DNA of 64,000 nt from Isoetes taiwanensis (GCA_021234155.1 JAJEKV010000019.1:6218284-6282283), one strand, 5' to 3'. Shown: positions 34,541-47,139, counted from the first letter of the stretch. Numbers and translations: made by a program. The notes: generated by a model not told the origin, from the letters alone.

Positions 34541-36180
34541 ATCCCTTTCATTTTCCGCTTTTACTCTATCGCGTTTATTTTTTCTTTATTTACTCTCTTT
34601 TTTTTTTTTAACTTCCTTTTGCAAATGCTTTGCACCTATCCGCATGTTTTAAGCTGATTTTTCCCATCCCTTTTCAACCCACCTTCACATTCAGATACTT
34701 TTCCACTTCCCTTTTGCTCCTTTCTCCACCTTTTCCCTCTTCTCTTTTCTCTTTTGCCCATACTCCCACTTCCCCTTTCTCCTTTTTTTTTTATGCCTTC
34801 TCTTTCTACCTTTTTTCCATGTATCTTCCCTTTTTCTCAACCTTTTACTCTTTAAGTCCTTTTCCATGCTTATTTTTCCTTCTCTTTTCCTCCTTTTCCT
34901 CTTCCTCAACTTTTTTTGTGTACCCTTTTTTCCTTCCATTTTCTTTTCTCCCTCCCATTTTCTATGCCCTTTTTTTACCTTTCTTTTTTCCATCTCTCCT
35001 CATCCTTCCCTCTTTCCCTTTTCCATATTTCCTTTTTCTCTTCCCTTTTCCATTTTCCTCATTTCCTTTTTCCCGTACCTCTCTCTTTTCCCCCCTTTTT
35101 TCCATTCTTTTTTCTTTTCTATTTCCACTTTTCCAGTACCCTTTTTTCCACCTTTTTCTTCTTTTCTATTTTTCCGTGCTTCCTTTCGCCATTTTCCCAC
35201 CCTTTCCACTCTTCGGAGTACGATTTTCATGCTTTCGACCCTTCCTTTTTCTTTTCTCTTTTCCTTTCCTCATGTCATTTTTTCCTTTCCTCCTCCATCC
35301 CACTCCTAGCTTCCTTTTCCTTTCCCTTTTTTTCAGTTTTATTTTTAGCGATGGATTTTTTCTTTCGGATTTCCTCCTTTGGAGTCCTTTTCACGTACTT
35401 TTCCCTTCCTCTCCTTTCCTTTTCCTTTTTCATTACCTTTTGCACATTTGTTTATTCTCTTATTTCCTATACCCATTTTCTCACTTTTACCCTTTCTCTC
35501 TTGCCCCTTTTCTTTTCCCTTTTCTTTTTTTTCCTTTCTTCCTGTTTTCCTCTTCCCTTTTCTCTCATGCCCTTCCCCTTCCCTTTTTCTCGTTTCCCTC
35601 TTTCTTTTTCCTTGCTTGACCTTTACCTAGGTTCCTTTCCCCTTTTCCCTTTCCTTTTTCTTTCTTCTCACTTTCCCTTTTTCTATGCCCTTTTCTTTTC
35701 CTCTCCCATCCTTTTCTTGTTCCCCTTGTCCCTTCCTTTTCCTCATTTTTCCAACCTTTCACTCTTCCTTTTCTTGATCGTTTTCCCTTCCCTTTCCACT
35801 CATTTGTCCCTTCCATACCCCATCTTTCCTCAAGCTTCTCTTTTCCCAGCTTTTCCGTGCTCAGCCTTCACTTTCCACGTCTTTTCTCCTCCCCTTTTCG
35901 TGTTTTTTTCTCCTTACGTTTCTCCTTTTTCAACCTTTTCCTCTTTCCTTTTTCCTTGCCCCCACTTTCCATTTTACCTTTTCCACTTTATCTCTTCCTC
36001 CTTCCCTGGAAATTGCCCTTTTCCCGGGTTCCCTTTCCCTTTTAGTTTTCCATGCCTTTTTCTCTTCTATCCCCCACCCTTTTCCTTTTTTCCTTTTACC
36101 CTTTTCCCTTTTCCCCATGCCTTTTTGCCCTTCACATTCTCTCTTTTCCACTTCCTTTTCCTTTTCCCCTTTTCATTTGC
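34540..36180. repeat. Polypyrimidine tract, about 1.6 kb, TTTTCCC-type
   Basis: The plus strand is almost wholly C and T over about 1.6 kb, built from irregular TTTTCCC, CTTTTCC and TTCCTTTT units with scattered A and G (for example TTTCATG or CCATGCC). It gives long artefactual frames of Phe/Ser/Pro/Leu on the plus strand and Lys/Gly/Glu on the minus strand. There is no tight repeat period. It borders a candidate CACTA element at 36292. Confidence 0.9.
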
Positions 36181-36288
36181 AGCACCATAAAGTCGAGCAT
36201 GACCAATCATAGTGTTGGTAAGTGGGTGCAATAAATCTAGGCCTTCGGATGCATCCGGATGATCTCGGCCATTCAAATTAGGGCTTCG

Positions 36289-37919
36289 ATGCACTACACA
36301 CTTCACGGTATAACATTATAATATAAGATAAGAAAGAGGAAGAAATTTTTGTGTCGTGGGCGGCAACAAATAGGTGATGGCTGGCGGCTTCTTGATAGGT
36401 ATGGCTTCTTGATAGAATGGCGGATATGGTGTTGAGGCCGATAATGGCCGGATCGATCTTCCTTTACTCTTCTTTCTCCTCCCTTCCCATCTCTTACCTG
36501 CGGATGGTGGAAGCGTGAAACGAGAAAGCAAACAAGCGGTTATGGCGGAAGCAAAATTTCTGTTCTTCATTCCTTCCTTTCCTCGATAAATCCGGCAATA
36601 AGCCTTGCATCTTTTCTTGGTACAGCTGCTGCCACTCTTCTCCTTTTCATTCTTTTTTAGAATTGGCTAAGTGTAATGCGGCAAGCGGGTTATAAGCGGA
36701 TGGATTTGGCAAGCGGCATGGTGGCTTTTATGCGAGGTTGGACAACATAATCGCGACTATGGCAAAACTATATGCGGCTATGGCACAAGCTGCACTTTTC
36801 TTGGCGATTCTTGTGCTTGCGGTAAAGATATGGTGAGATATGAAGATATCAGAAATTTTCTTCTGCGAGATACTTGGCTCCGGCTTTTAACATGTATAGC
36901 ATATTTTCTTTTCTAGATTGGCTTAGCGAGCTTAGCAGTGGCTTATCTTGCGAGACACGAGAGTCCGCGAGAGAAACGAGGAGACGGCGAGGTATGAAGC
37001 ATGAACACTCTCTAGCGAGAGGGCAAAGAAGCGGAGGACCGCAGGCGGCATGATTTTATATAGCATTGGGCGGCATTTCTTTGGCTCTCAAAATAATCAT
37101 AGCGGCGCTCGATCAGCGGTTGTCATTTCTTCTCTCTGGAGATGCCACAGTGCTGTAACAAAACCAACACTTTAGAGAATCAAGAAGTTGTGTAGAAAAA
37201 GATCTTCCAAGCTTGTCTCTTTTGGCATCTTTATCATTTTCCTGACAAAAGCACTATGAATGATGCGACAAAGAGCGAAGGTACGGGTATGGAAGCTAGG
37301 TATGAAAAGATGGCGGAAAAGATTGTTTTAAGGTAGATGGAATATAGCTATCATGTCGTTACTAGCTTGCCGTGATGATGGCTATGTTGTTTAGTATAGG
37401 CTCAGTTTGTCTATCATAATGTGGTCATAACACTGGATTATTTTGTAGACAAAGCCCGATCCATGATACCATTATTGTGGATAGGATTATAAGGTGATAT
37501 TTTGTAAAATTTTACTTTGCCATGATGATGATCTTTATGTTGTCATTATAGGCATTATTTGTCTATCCACTGATAGGTCATAATACTAGGTATTTTTTTA
37601 ATACCAAAATTAGTCCAGCATTGTGTGATACCCTACTATTTAGGCACTGAAACTGCTATAATGTTGATATGTTGTTAAAGTATTGCCCGCAAGTTTGACA
37701 TTTTCTAGATTTTCAAATTGATTTTGTGTGATATTATGACATAAATTAAAGCCACAACGACACAACATTTGGTAGCTATTGTAGCATGTTTGTGACAAAT
37801 GATCCGCGACAAGTATAGTGTCGAGAACCGTGACAATAATTAGGTTTTAGAGCCGAGTTCTCCTTGTGTCAAAAATTGGTACCTTTAGATATATAATTTA
37901 CCCTTCTCTTGTAGTGATG
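36289..37919. mobile_element. Candidate non-autonomous CACTA element with ATG target duplication
   Basis: The left end is ATG|CACTACACAC (36289-36301). The right end is CTTCTCTTGTAGTG|ATG (ending 37919), which reversed reads CACTACAAGAGAAGGG. The seven terminal bases match as inverted repeats, and weaker similarity follows (CGGTATAACATTAT versus GGGTAAATTATATA). A 3 bp direct duplication flanks the element, as known for CACTA transposons. No transposase is present in the 1.6 kb body. Subterminal direct repeats lie near 37365-37450 and 37510-37600. The inner 36.3-37.1 kb is GC-richer and may be captured host sequence. Only the right terminus is typical; the left is short. Confidence 0.5.
37365..37600. 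repeat. Direct repeat, period about 150 bp, inside the CACTA candidate
   Basis: Blocks TTGCCGTGATGATGGCTATG, TATAGGCTCAGTTTGTCTATC and GGTCATAACACTGG (37368-37435) recur as related blocks at 37515-37590. Subterminal repeats are usual in CACTA elements, where they act as transposase-binding regions. Confidence 0.55.
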
Positions 37920-38206
37920 CAATCACGTTCAACTTTTACGACAACATTAAGAAACATTCTAACTAGAAAATTATTAGACTGGCTCTTCCCCTTATGTCTT
38001 AGCTAATTCAACCATAGGGCGTTCTATCACTAAGAGGCGTAATAGTGCTAGTATCGGAAGGATTCGTGATTGCTTAATCAACTGGGGAATACGCTATCTT
38101 GGTGTCGCTTGTCGGATCTGCCCCTTGCAAAGACCCACTCCTACTTGATTGCCCTTTTTTTTGGGAAGGGGATTTCTTGGCGTGTGTTGGGTTACTTAGG
38201 AGGCAT

Positions 38207-38342
38207 TCCCTAGGCATGGAGGTTCGAGCAACCCCTAGGCATGGAGAGTGTTTTTTTGTTTTTTTGTTTTTTTGGATTGGGTTGCTCGAAGGGCAATCCC
38301 CAGGCATGAAGGTTCAGGCAAACCCTAGGCATGGAGGTGAAG
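38207..38342. repeat. Short repeats of a CCCTAGGCATGGAGGTTC-type motif
   Basis: Four copies of CCC(T/C)AGGCATG(G/A)AG start near 38210, 38232, 38300 and 38322. They are arranged as two pairs flanking a T-rich spacer. The overlapping open frames on both strands are by-products. Confidence 0.7.
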
Positions 38343-39087
38343 ATTGACGTATATTCATAGAATGTTCTAAGTGAGAGGTCGAGATTTTTTGCTTAGTCCA
38401 AAATGCATGAGGAATATGCCAATTTAATGATCGGCGATATGGAAAAAAAAAACGAAGATTTTGAACCTGCAGTAGTTGCTAAACTGTGTTAGATTGAATA
38501 TGCTCTTGATTTGAGAGTTTAGAGTTAAGCATCACGGTTTTCAATGGCTATGAGGCTGAGATTTTGGGTTGTGGAGATCTTGATGCGCCATTTCTTACAG
38601 ATATTTTATAGATGGTGGAAGATATCTTCAAGGTAACAATCGTCATAGCTACAACTTTATGGCTCAAGATTTCTTAGCTGAAGCAACCCATCAACAAAAG
38701 CCGTTGATCTTTTCAGTTAACGGTCACAAATGGAGATCATAGCCATATTTTGCACTCTCGGCAATACGTAGATCGGAACAAAACTGAGCGCTTTTGCGCC
38801 TGCCATCATATGCGAATTAATCATTTTTAGTCTCCAATTGCTTGGTCATTTGCTTCTGGCAGACGACAGATTTTGGGAGCAAGCAGTCAACTTGAGGCAG
38901 ATGTTTTAGAGCAAGCAGATATACTGATCAATCATATACATATTTCCATTCTAGAGATGGTAATGAATTTGTTAAACAAGCCAGCCCATGAAATCGCCTT
39001 TCGAGATGCATATTTTTATAGCATGTCACGATCCTAAACCATCAAACTAAATGTCATGGCTAAATCAATGCTTGAGATGATAATGTG

Positions 39088-39735
39088 AAATGTTCTCCAT
39101 ATATAATAGAATTCTCCGCATAGAGTATAGGTCTTGGCACCAAAAAGAATACTTTGTTAGAGAGGTCTTTGCAGGGGGTGAAGTCTGTCAACATATAGGC
39201 GGCAGTAAGGGTAAGTTCTCTCAACATAGAGTATAGGCAGCACCCAAAAAATACACTGATAGAGAGGTCTTTGCAAGGGGCAAGAGCTCGGCACGAGAAC
39301 ACCAGTATATCCGTATTGACCAACGATTACAACCAGGAATCCTCTTTTTGGACACTACTTAATTATCACGCTCCTTCAGAACCTCGCAAGCAACTCAACC
39401 TGGCCGTGCAACCCTACAGCCATGTGAATTGTTTTCCATATAATGGAACTCTCCACATAGAATATAGATCTCGGCACAAAAAGAATACTTTGCTAGAGAG
39501 GTCTTTGCATGGGGCAAGGTCTCTCAACATATAGGCAGTACTAAGGGCGAGGTCTCTCAACATAGAGTATAGACAGCACCCAAAAAATACACTGATAGAG
39601 AGGTCTTTGCAAGGGGCGAGGTCTCGGCATGAGGACACCAGTACATCGGTATTGCCCAATGATTACAACCAAGAATCCTTTTTTCTGGATGCAATGCAAC
39701 TCAACATGGCCGTGCAACCCTACCGCCATGTGAGA
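39088..39735. repeat. Tandem duplication, period about 334 bp, of a dispersed repeat
   Basis: Unit 1 (about 39088-39421) and unit 2 (about 39422-39735) share, in order, CCATATA..ATGGAA/CTCTCC.CATAGA, GGCACAAAAAGAATACTTTG, AGAGAGGTCTTTGCA, CAACATATAGGC, CACCCAAAAAATACACTGAT, AGAGAGGTCTTTGCAAGGGG and CGATTACAACCA. The last third recurs at 57525-57685 and a short piece at 59863. Within each unit the AGAGAGGTCTTTGCA motif itself occurs twice. No coding sequence; possibly a terminal-repeat fragment of an unidentified element. Confidence 0.8.
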
Positions 39736-39739
39736 AATT

Positions 39740-41700
39740 ATTAATTTTTTACTTGTATAGGAACATATTCCTTTTCCTATTAGACCATGAAACATATAAA
39801 GAGACAAATATAAAACTTCCCGGACCATTATCAACTGCTTGACAAAATAGCTGTTTACCACTTCGGTCAATCTGGTTGTTGCCGATGTGCTAGAGTTTAC
39901 CGTTCCATGGTATCCCTTATCACTTCCTGTTGAATCTTTGAGCATTCACACTTTGCATTTTGCATTAGCCCATGCTCATATTATGATAGTCACGCAAGGT
40001 CAACTTTGCTAACACTCCACATCCACTCCATATTTTGCATGGTCATGCCACACTCTGCCCATCTCACATCCCACTCATTTCTATATTTGAGCATCTTGCT
40101 AAAGGGAGTCAAAGCATTCAACATTGGTTCCGCGCTTCCTTATAGTGATAGCGGGGATGCTTTTATGGTGCTTACATTTTTGAAGACCCCCTATCTTAAT
40201 TGTTTTTAAGTGAAATTTTGGGCACTATTTGTTAAAATGGACTTACCCACATGATATAAAGGGATGGTCTTCATGTTTTCCTTGCCCCAGTTTCTATGAT
40301 GTGCTGCATCGGCATTTCTTCGGACCTTCTTCGTCATCAACACATTTATAAAGATCTTTTTATGGCGACACAACCTTACCATTACCATCATTTCCGCCCC
40401 TAAAATTTTTGGCACCATGTCGTAATTGTCGGACTTGTCTTAAAAAAGTCTGTACATGTTTTTGTGCTACAAACTTTTAGGGGGAGGCAGCGTTAACCAC
40501 CTAGTGGTTAACATTGTGTATGCTAGGTGTCAACGATGGCAAACTACACTTGGCATGTTTAGGATAGCATAAGTATAGGGTTTAGGGCTCAGATTTTAGC
40601 ATTAGGAGCGGTTGGGGTCTGAAAAGTAAGCCCTTATCTTGGGTTAAAGATTTCCGCGTCAGTTCGCTAGGACCAATTAGGTTTTGCGCCTTTTCTGAAA
40701 GTCCCGGTATTACTTGGCGGGTAGAAGGATGAAGCGGGCTTACTTGGCATCCACATGGCGTGTTGCACCTTAACTGCGTGCTTTCATTGCAACCATTTTA
40801 ATGGCCAGTATTTTTCGAGGAATTAAACCCATGCATTTGAAATGCGTAATTTGACTTTAGTAGCCCTCTTGTCCGGCGTCACCAACTCCTGTCGAGGAAT
40901 TTTGGCAAACCACGTAATGCTGTCCTCAGAAGCCTCTCGGTGCATCCTCTCTTGCCTTCCTCCTCATCTGCAATCCATGTCTCCCTGTGATTTACGTGTT
41001 CTTGCTTACATTCACAGACTCCCAAGGTCAGAAGTGGGAGGTTTTTGTCTCAGTAGGTTGCCGTGGGTAGGTATCTGCATCAGCAGTGAGCATAGAGTTA
41101 GCGACAAAGCGGTCGGGCGATGCGGATACATTGGATAGGTAGGATAAAAGAGTTCAAGTTGAATTCTGGCGGTAGGAAAGTGGAAAGTATAACAATCACG
41201 ACATGCATACCCCGCCATTATGGCCAAGGCTAATCTCCACCAAAAGCGGCTTCCCAAATTGCATGATGGTAACCCACCTTAATCGGATCCACCGCAGCCG
41301 AAGCTAGGTATGACTATACTTCGCGTGAGATGGTTGGCGTCGTGTGATCTCCTTATCTTTCATTTCTTTCGTTGACCGCGTGTTTTACAAACAAATTTAT
41401 TGTGGGGTTTATGTTTATGGGGCGTGGTGGATGTCATTCGGTAGAAAGTATTAGTAGTGTACTTGTAGGTGTATCACATAGACATCCGGAATTTGTACTT
41501 TTCAAGGTATAGATGCGTGACCTTAAGGTATAGGCATATGGTTTCTTTTGGTTTATGATTATAGCGTAAAGGTCGGGGAAATAGGAGCTTGGTAGGTTAG
41601 TGCCTTTAAGTGAACTTTGTAAGCCCGCAGAGACTAATGAGAACAATATAATTGCAATGAAGAAATGCATGGTGGCGAGGTGCAGCGGGGAATAATGCAG
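39740..41700. other. No gene recognised
   Basis: Open frames such as 39541-39945 (minus) overlap the repeat unit or lack domains. Near 40,842-41,138 a 98-codon frame is Cys/Ser/Leu-rich without recognisable features. Confidence 0.3.
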
Positions 41701-42539
41701 CAGGAGGCGTGAGGATGAGTTTCAAAATCTTCACAGTTTGAGGTATTTGCTAACATATTCGGATAGGCGGGGAGTTGAAAGCTCGAGAAGACATATCACG
41801 TGCTTTCTCCCCTGAGATTTTGTGGATGGCTTATTTTTGTAGTTCAGGCACGGGATGTTGATTCCACGAATCATAGAGGGTCAACTATGAGAGAGAGGTC
41901 CGCGCCAGTTAAGTGCACTCCTTTAAGTTGGATACTTTCTTTAAAACAATATTTATCACGTTAATTTATCCTTCGACGAAGGAAACGAGGAAAAAGAAGT
42001 GCGCACAACTTTTTTGGGGCCCGTTCAGGAATATAACGGACACTCCGTCGCGGTGGATATTGAGTATGGAAGGGAGGAAGTCATTTATCGGCCACCATGG
42101 AAGCGAATGGCCATTACTCCGAGGAGCTAGAGTGCTAATGAACGAGAGGAGATTGTGACAACTTCCATTATTTTATTGATGGCATTAGGCAAGAGGAAAT
42201 GTAAAAGTTTAGTGAGTTAGCGATCAACAGAAATTGTCTATAAGCCCTGGCGCTTTGAATCTCGGTTTTATTTGTGTTTTTTTGTCAGATTTTTAGGGTT
42301 CGTATTTTGTCAGATGTTTTTTTAGGGTTCGTTACAATTATTTAAAGCGTTACCATCATATTTTACTTTAACTTCTGTTTTACTATTTATCTCTTGCGAT
42401 TTAATACATTTTAGCCGATTGTTAGTAGTATAAAGCGCCATCCCGAAATTTGAAGCCATAGCGAGAACTAAACAACTGCAAGGATCCATCGGGTAGTGTA
42501 AAGGCGGTGATTACATTAGTCGCCCTCCTTCATCTGAAT

Positions 42540-43065
42540 CGAAGTCACCGATAGAGATTCTCCTCCTCGGAAGCCATGCCTAACGGAAGACGGGAAGAAA
42601 TCGCGCGGCGGGGCGGCGGGAGAAGCTGACTCAGGAGTAAGTAGGAGGTGCACTCAGGTCGAGGAGGCGGAGGATGGAAATGAAGGCAAGCTGGCGAGAA
42701 TATGATCGCGGATTAATTATTGGGCAGCGCCTCTTGCTTGCTCTTCTTGCTCCTCCTGCTCCTCCACGTGGATGTGGAACCTTCAAATCAAAAGGGAGGA
42801 GGCCCCTCAGAAAGGGGCTGACCCGAGAGGGAAATGTGAGGAGGCCAGTAGGGAAGAGTCGTAGGGAGAACGGCCTGCAAATCTTGGGGGTGGGGAGGCC
42901 AGTAGGAAGAGTCAGTAGGGCGCGGGCTCAAATCGGGGTGGGTGAGGGTAGTGGCGGGGCGGAGAGCCGAAGCGGCATTAAGCAGCTTGAGATTAGAGTA
43001 TCGGGAAGAGCAGGATGGTCATTCAGCGTCTCCATTTGCCGGGGCTTTCGTGAAAGAGATTAAGG
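42540..43065 (+). other. GC-rich block with an internally duplicated frame; unsupported as a gene
   Basis: A 129-codon frame starting at 42674 is Arg/Gly-rich. It contains an internal duplication at DNA level (GAGGCCAGTAG.GAAGAGTC near 42840 and 42897), giving GRPVG-like repeats. It lacks a recognisable domain. I treat it as compositional. Confidence 0.25.
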
Positions 43066-43503
43066 TGTAGTGCGATACATCGCCACCCGATTCTGAGAAT
43101 TCAAGCAAGCTGCCTTAAATGCTCTTCAAATGGCCGGAGCCGATTGGTGACCGATGCGATTACGAGGACTTCATGACTTCGCGATAATACATACCAAGCG
43201 GGTGGTATCATGCCCAGGACGCGCCTCGTCTTACGCTATAAGGGATCAAGTACTATGGTCAAAATTTTATGGCTGAATACAACAAGAAGAAAGGCCCGAG
43301 AAAAAAGTAGTAGAAGTGCCTTTGTGTTTTCATATGTATAATATTTCTTAATGTAATGGCTTTATAAGCAATCTCTTAGTCCATTTCTTTTCTTAGAAGC
43401 CTAGCTTAGCGCTGTATTTTTTTTTTTTTAATGTTATACGTGAGGATCACCACGGTGAAGCATTGTGCTTTTGTTGCACATAGTAGTCTTACGTCGTGTG
43501 ATC

Positions 43504-43526
43504 CAACCTAACCCTAACCCTAAAAT
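43504..43526 (+). repeat. Short telomere-like motif (CCTAACCCTAACCCTAAAA)
   Basis: Two to three CCCTAA units occur in a row near 43508-43523, preceded by CGTCGTGTGATC. It is too short to call an interstitial telomere. In plants a telo-box (AAACCCTAA) is also found in promoters. A simple chance match is possible. Confidence 0.35.
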
Positions 43527-43635
43527 ATAGGACAAAATATCCCACAGCGAGCTGTATTACCTTTCATGTCACGACAACTTGACTACTTGAGTTAGTGTGA
43601 CGCCTTGCAAGCTCCTAAACATCTTCTTGCTTTAA

Positions 43636-44010
43636 ATGGATTTGCCATGCATGGATTGTTATGTGAAGTTCACGGAATGGTATGCATCAGCCCCTCATGA
43701 CAACGAGGAGATTCGCCATTGCGATTTATCCGTTCTATTGCAAGGAGTTGGACATCATGACAGAAAGCGATTGGCGAGCTTGGATGCTGCTCAGCGAGGT
43801 TGCCTTAAACTTTCACACGGCCAAGCATTCGGCGCCACGATCCTTTTCACCGGATAATCACTGGTTAGGTAAGGATTCCAAAAACCAGCAGCTCTAGAGG
43901 AAGGCGGCTTCCCATTTTACAAAGCAGGGGAAGATGTTTTCAAGAATCGCTTTGCTAGCGGGCTCCTCACGGCTCGCGTCCTTGTGCTTAGAAGGTATCT
44001 TATTTCTCTT
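43636..44010 (+). pseudogene. Gene-like fragment of unknown family
   Basis: The plus strand reads KFTEWYASAPHDNEEIRH in one frame, then ESDWRAWMLLSEVALNFH in the next. It then reads GGFPFYKAGEDVFKNRF. These look like pieces of one protein interrupted by frameshifts and end in GTATCT-type donors. I do not recognise the family. It belongs to the GC-richer gene-like zone at 41-50 kb. Confidence 0.25.
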
Positions 44011-45059
44011 TGCGTTTTGCATTTGCTAGTTATTGCATTCTACTCGGCCAGCAGAAAATACTGGAAACAATGAAATCTTTACGCCAAGGAAATTGATTAT
44101 GTGTGATGATCGCTGACTATGGCGTAGAAATGGAGATAGATCTACAAGAAGAAGAGCAAGAATGTAGGAGTTTTAACCCCGGCATGGCGGCCTTGGGTGA
44201 ACGGAAGGGAGGGAGATGATTGAGATGATGAGGATGGGGATGAGGATGAAAAGTTGTCGACATAGCGCCAATTTTTAGTGGAGCAAAAGAATACCTATTG
44301 CTAAAGTGATATCTTTGAACGGAGTCTTTATTCTGAATGTGCTAGGGAAGGCGAGCTTATCGATTACCTTAGTAGGAATAAGGTAGAAAGCACCAGGCCT
44401 AGATTTTGAAGAAGGATTTGGACAAGAGATGTTTGGAAGTGTCTAATTATCTAGAAAGCTGATGCTATAAAGCTTAAAGCCTATGAGAAATTTGAAGTCT
44501 CGATTTGCTCAAGATGAGAATCTACCAGCGGAAGAAGAATTCAAGCGTCTAGATTACCAAAGGCACTTAGCGAAAGAATCTGAGGTTTTGGCGAGGGCCC
44601 TTGATCAATGCAGCGGCATAAGCCTAAATAGATGAGGATAAATGTGAAGAAGATAAGCTTGAGGTTCTTATTTGGCCAGGAGTAGGTAGTTTTTTCTTGC
44701 CGACATGCGAGGGGGCAGGGAAAGATTGAAGGACTCTACATTGTTCACGATACTGTCTCAAGATTGGATTACTTGAGGAGATAATCGTCTTGACGGAACT
44801 TTTCGGTCAAGGTGCGAGTTTGTCTATTACATCCATGCATTATGCATGTTAGGAACCATTCCCAATTGGCATCAAACGAAAGGGTGATAGCAATTGGTAG
44901 GGATGTTGTGCTACAATATTTTGACCAAGCCCGGTCGCACCCAAGGTTGGAAATTTGGGGTCGATAACATGGAAGTCATTACCTTGTTGGATCGGTCTTG
45001 GGAAGGGGATTGAAAGAAGCGTAAAATTGGCCAATGAAGCTTGAAAAATTGGAAGTTAC

Positions 45060-45985
45060 ATATTTTAACTTGTATCCCGGTAAAAATTATTTAATATGCA
45101 GATTGTCCTTAGAAATTCTAATAAAATTATTTTATTTGTATTTATTCACATCACCACGAAATACATCGGTCGATTTTACTGTCATATCTAGGTTTTAAAT
45201 GATGTGATATTTATCTCAGAAGAAATGAAATATTATTGGAAAAAACAATTAATTTATTTATTCCTCACACGGCGTGAGAAAGCTGACTTCGTGTGACTCA
45301 TGTTATAAATAGAACCGATGTCCACTCGACCTCAGATGGCACTAGTATACAGGCTCATCTTCTACTTAAACCTTCACATACTGCTTTCCATTAGCATCAT
45401 CATCTTCCTCTAATAAGCGACCACGCCAAGATAGCACTCCCCGGCCCGAACGCGTGGACATCACCCTTCGCGATTGGTGATGAAAGTTCAAGGAGATCCG
45501 CAGTGAAAACAGCGAATCTGTGCGCTGAGAATATGGGTGGTTGGCGGTCAACCTTCCGCAATTTGCTTTGCCGCGGCGAGACGTGAGCTTCATGAGCGTA
45601 AGCACATGTACCAAAAGGCGGCGAGTGTTCGCGAGGACGGCGGTTAGGCGCTCCACGGTATTTGTGAGGCCTTAGAAGATATGGAGAAGAAGCTCGGTAC
45701 TTGGCGGAGGATGAAGCAACAAACCTTCACGGCTTGGTGCCGGACGCAGAAGAATGGCTATAGGATCATGAAGATCCCTAGCGTTGTATCCCATCATTTT
45801 TTGCTTCAAGAAAAATTTTCTCTATTTTGCTATCTATCCTTTTGTTCCAATGTATGTTGTTTTTATTAAAAATATACGGCCTTGAAATGCCTTAGCGCAA
45901 TTAGGTAGCAATCAATGGTTGCGTCAATGTGATCTCCATCTTAGATTCTATTTTTAGCTTCAATGAGAAGGGAATATCTTTAGTT
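45060..45985 (+). repeat. Unit 1 of a roughly 900 bp tandem duplication with a TATA box
   Basis: Shared landmarks with unit 2 (46.0-46.83 kb), in the same order, are TGTATCCCG.TAAA (45071/45987), CGTGTGACTCA before a TATAAATAGA box (45302/46181), GGACATCACCCTTC (45456/46325), a segment coding for MEKKLGTWRRMK versus MEEAYLRRDGSR, and CCTTGAAATGC with AATTAGGTAGCAATCAATGG (about 45880/46714). The constant placement of a TATA box about 15 bp after CGTGTGACTC suggests a duplicated promoter and transcription unit. The frames are broken and the product is not recognised. Confidence 0.6.
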
Positions 45986-46830
45986 ATGTATCCCGATAAA
46001 TTACTTATGTATAGATTGTATCACCGAAATTATCAATAAAAATTATCACTGAGCTTTCTCTCACGGAAGAAAAGGCGTTAAATACTTGATCCTTTTCCTC
46101 ACCACGGCGCGGTAGCGGTCTATTTTCTGACCAAGCGGCATCCTTGTCGTGTGACTCAAGCTACTACGAAATCCACAGTATAAATAGAAGACCTTCTATC
46201 TTGCCTTCGACCTCGTCCTCTTCGCCTTAGCCTTACGCTCATCTTCTCTTGCCTTCCGCCTTAGCCTTCTCCTCAGGTAGCATCTTCATCCTCCTCAAAT
46301 AGCTATTGGCGCCCGAGCTGCCATGGACATCACCCTTCTTGTGGTGATAGAAGGGTGGGAAGTTCCACAGTAATGGCCCAGATCTGATGGCAGAGATGGA
46401 GGCCGGTGGGCGAGGAGTTACAGAATTCACGAGGGAATTTCTTTGCATAAGCGAGACAGGCTGTGACAGCATTAACCCAGTGCAGAATGGCCAATAGCCC
46501 GTGAGAGATTAGAAGGCGTTCTTTGCACTACAATATTCTTGGCTGAATATGGAAGAAGCTTATTTGCGGAGGGATGGAAGCCGCGGCTTCACGGCCCGGC
46601 TTCTGGGATATGAAAGATCCTAACCATTGTATATATATGTTTGTTTTTCAAAAATTTGCTCTATTTCTTGCTTCTATATGCTCTCTTGTTTTGTTTATTA
46701 AAAGATCACCTGACCTTGAAATGCATACTTGTAATTAGGTAGCAATCAATGGATTTCATGGTATGATCTCCACAACGTACACCTCGTTGTATATATAAAT
46801 TCTAATTTATTAATGGAAAAGTATATGTAA
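45986..46830 (+). repeat. Unit 2 of the roughly 900 bp tandem duplication
   Basis: See unit 1 for the landmarks. The offset between copies falls from 916 to 834 bp along the unit, so indels have accumulated and the duplication is old. It carries GTGTGACTCAAG and TATAAATAGAAG at 46147 and 46181. The frame after GGACATCACCC is interrupted. Neither copy gives a full-length open frame. Confidence 0.6.
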
Positions 46831-47139
46831 CGCACAAATATCTAAGCTAGATTATGTGATAACTACTTTGAGGGAGTAAATGCGATTTGCATGTGGATGA
46901 CAAGCGTCTATTCATCACGTGGCATGCTCGGTAACTAGCGTCATGCCAAGGGCGTGGCATCTTGACCACAATAACAACATCTTTTATGCGGCGCATGTCA
47001 CGATGCGGCTGGGGATATGGCGGATCCCATGATGCGAACATAAGAAATTCTTAGTTGCTAAGTGCATGCATAATTTAAGCCTCGTGGGATTACACAACTT
47101 TATGCATTTTCATGTAGTAGTTCCAGCGATATCTCTAGT

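Noticed and set aside
34630-36190. Very long open frames (329 and 424 codons) rich in Phe, Ser, Pro and Leu
   Set aside because: They are by-products of the polypyrimidine tract: C/T-only codons contain no stops, and the frames overlap each other in several registers.
42674-43063. 129-codon Arg/Gly-rich frame
   Set aside because: Compositional product of a GC-rich, internally duplicated stretch; no domain.
43504-43526. Interstitial telomere
   Set aside because: Only two to three CCCTAA units; far too short to claim a telomeric origin.
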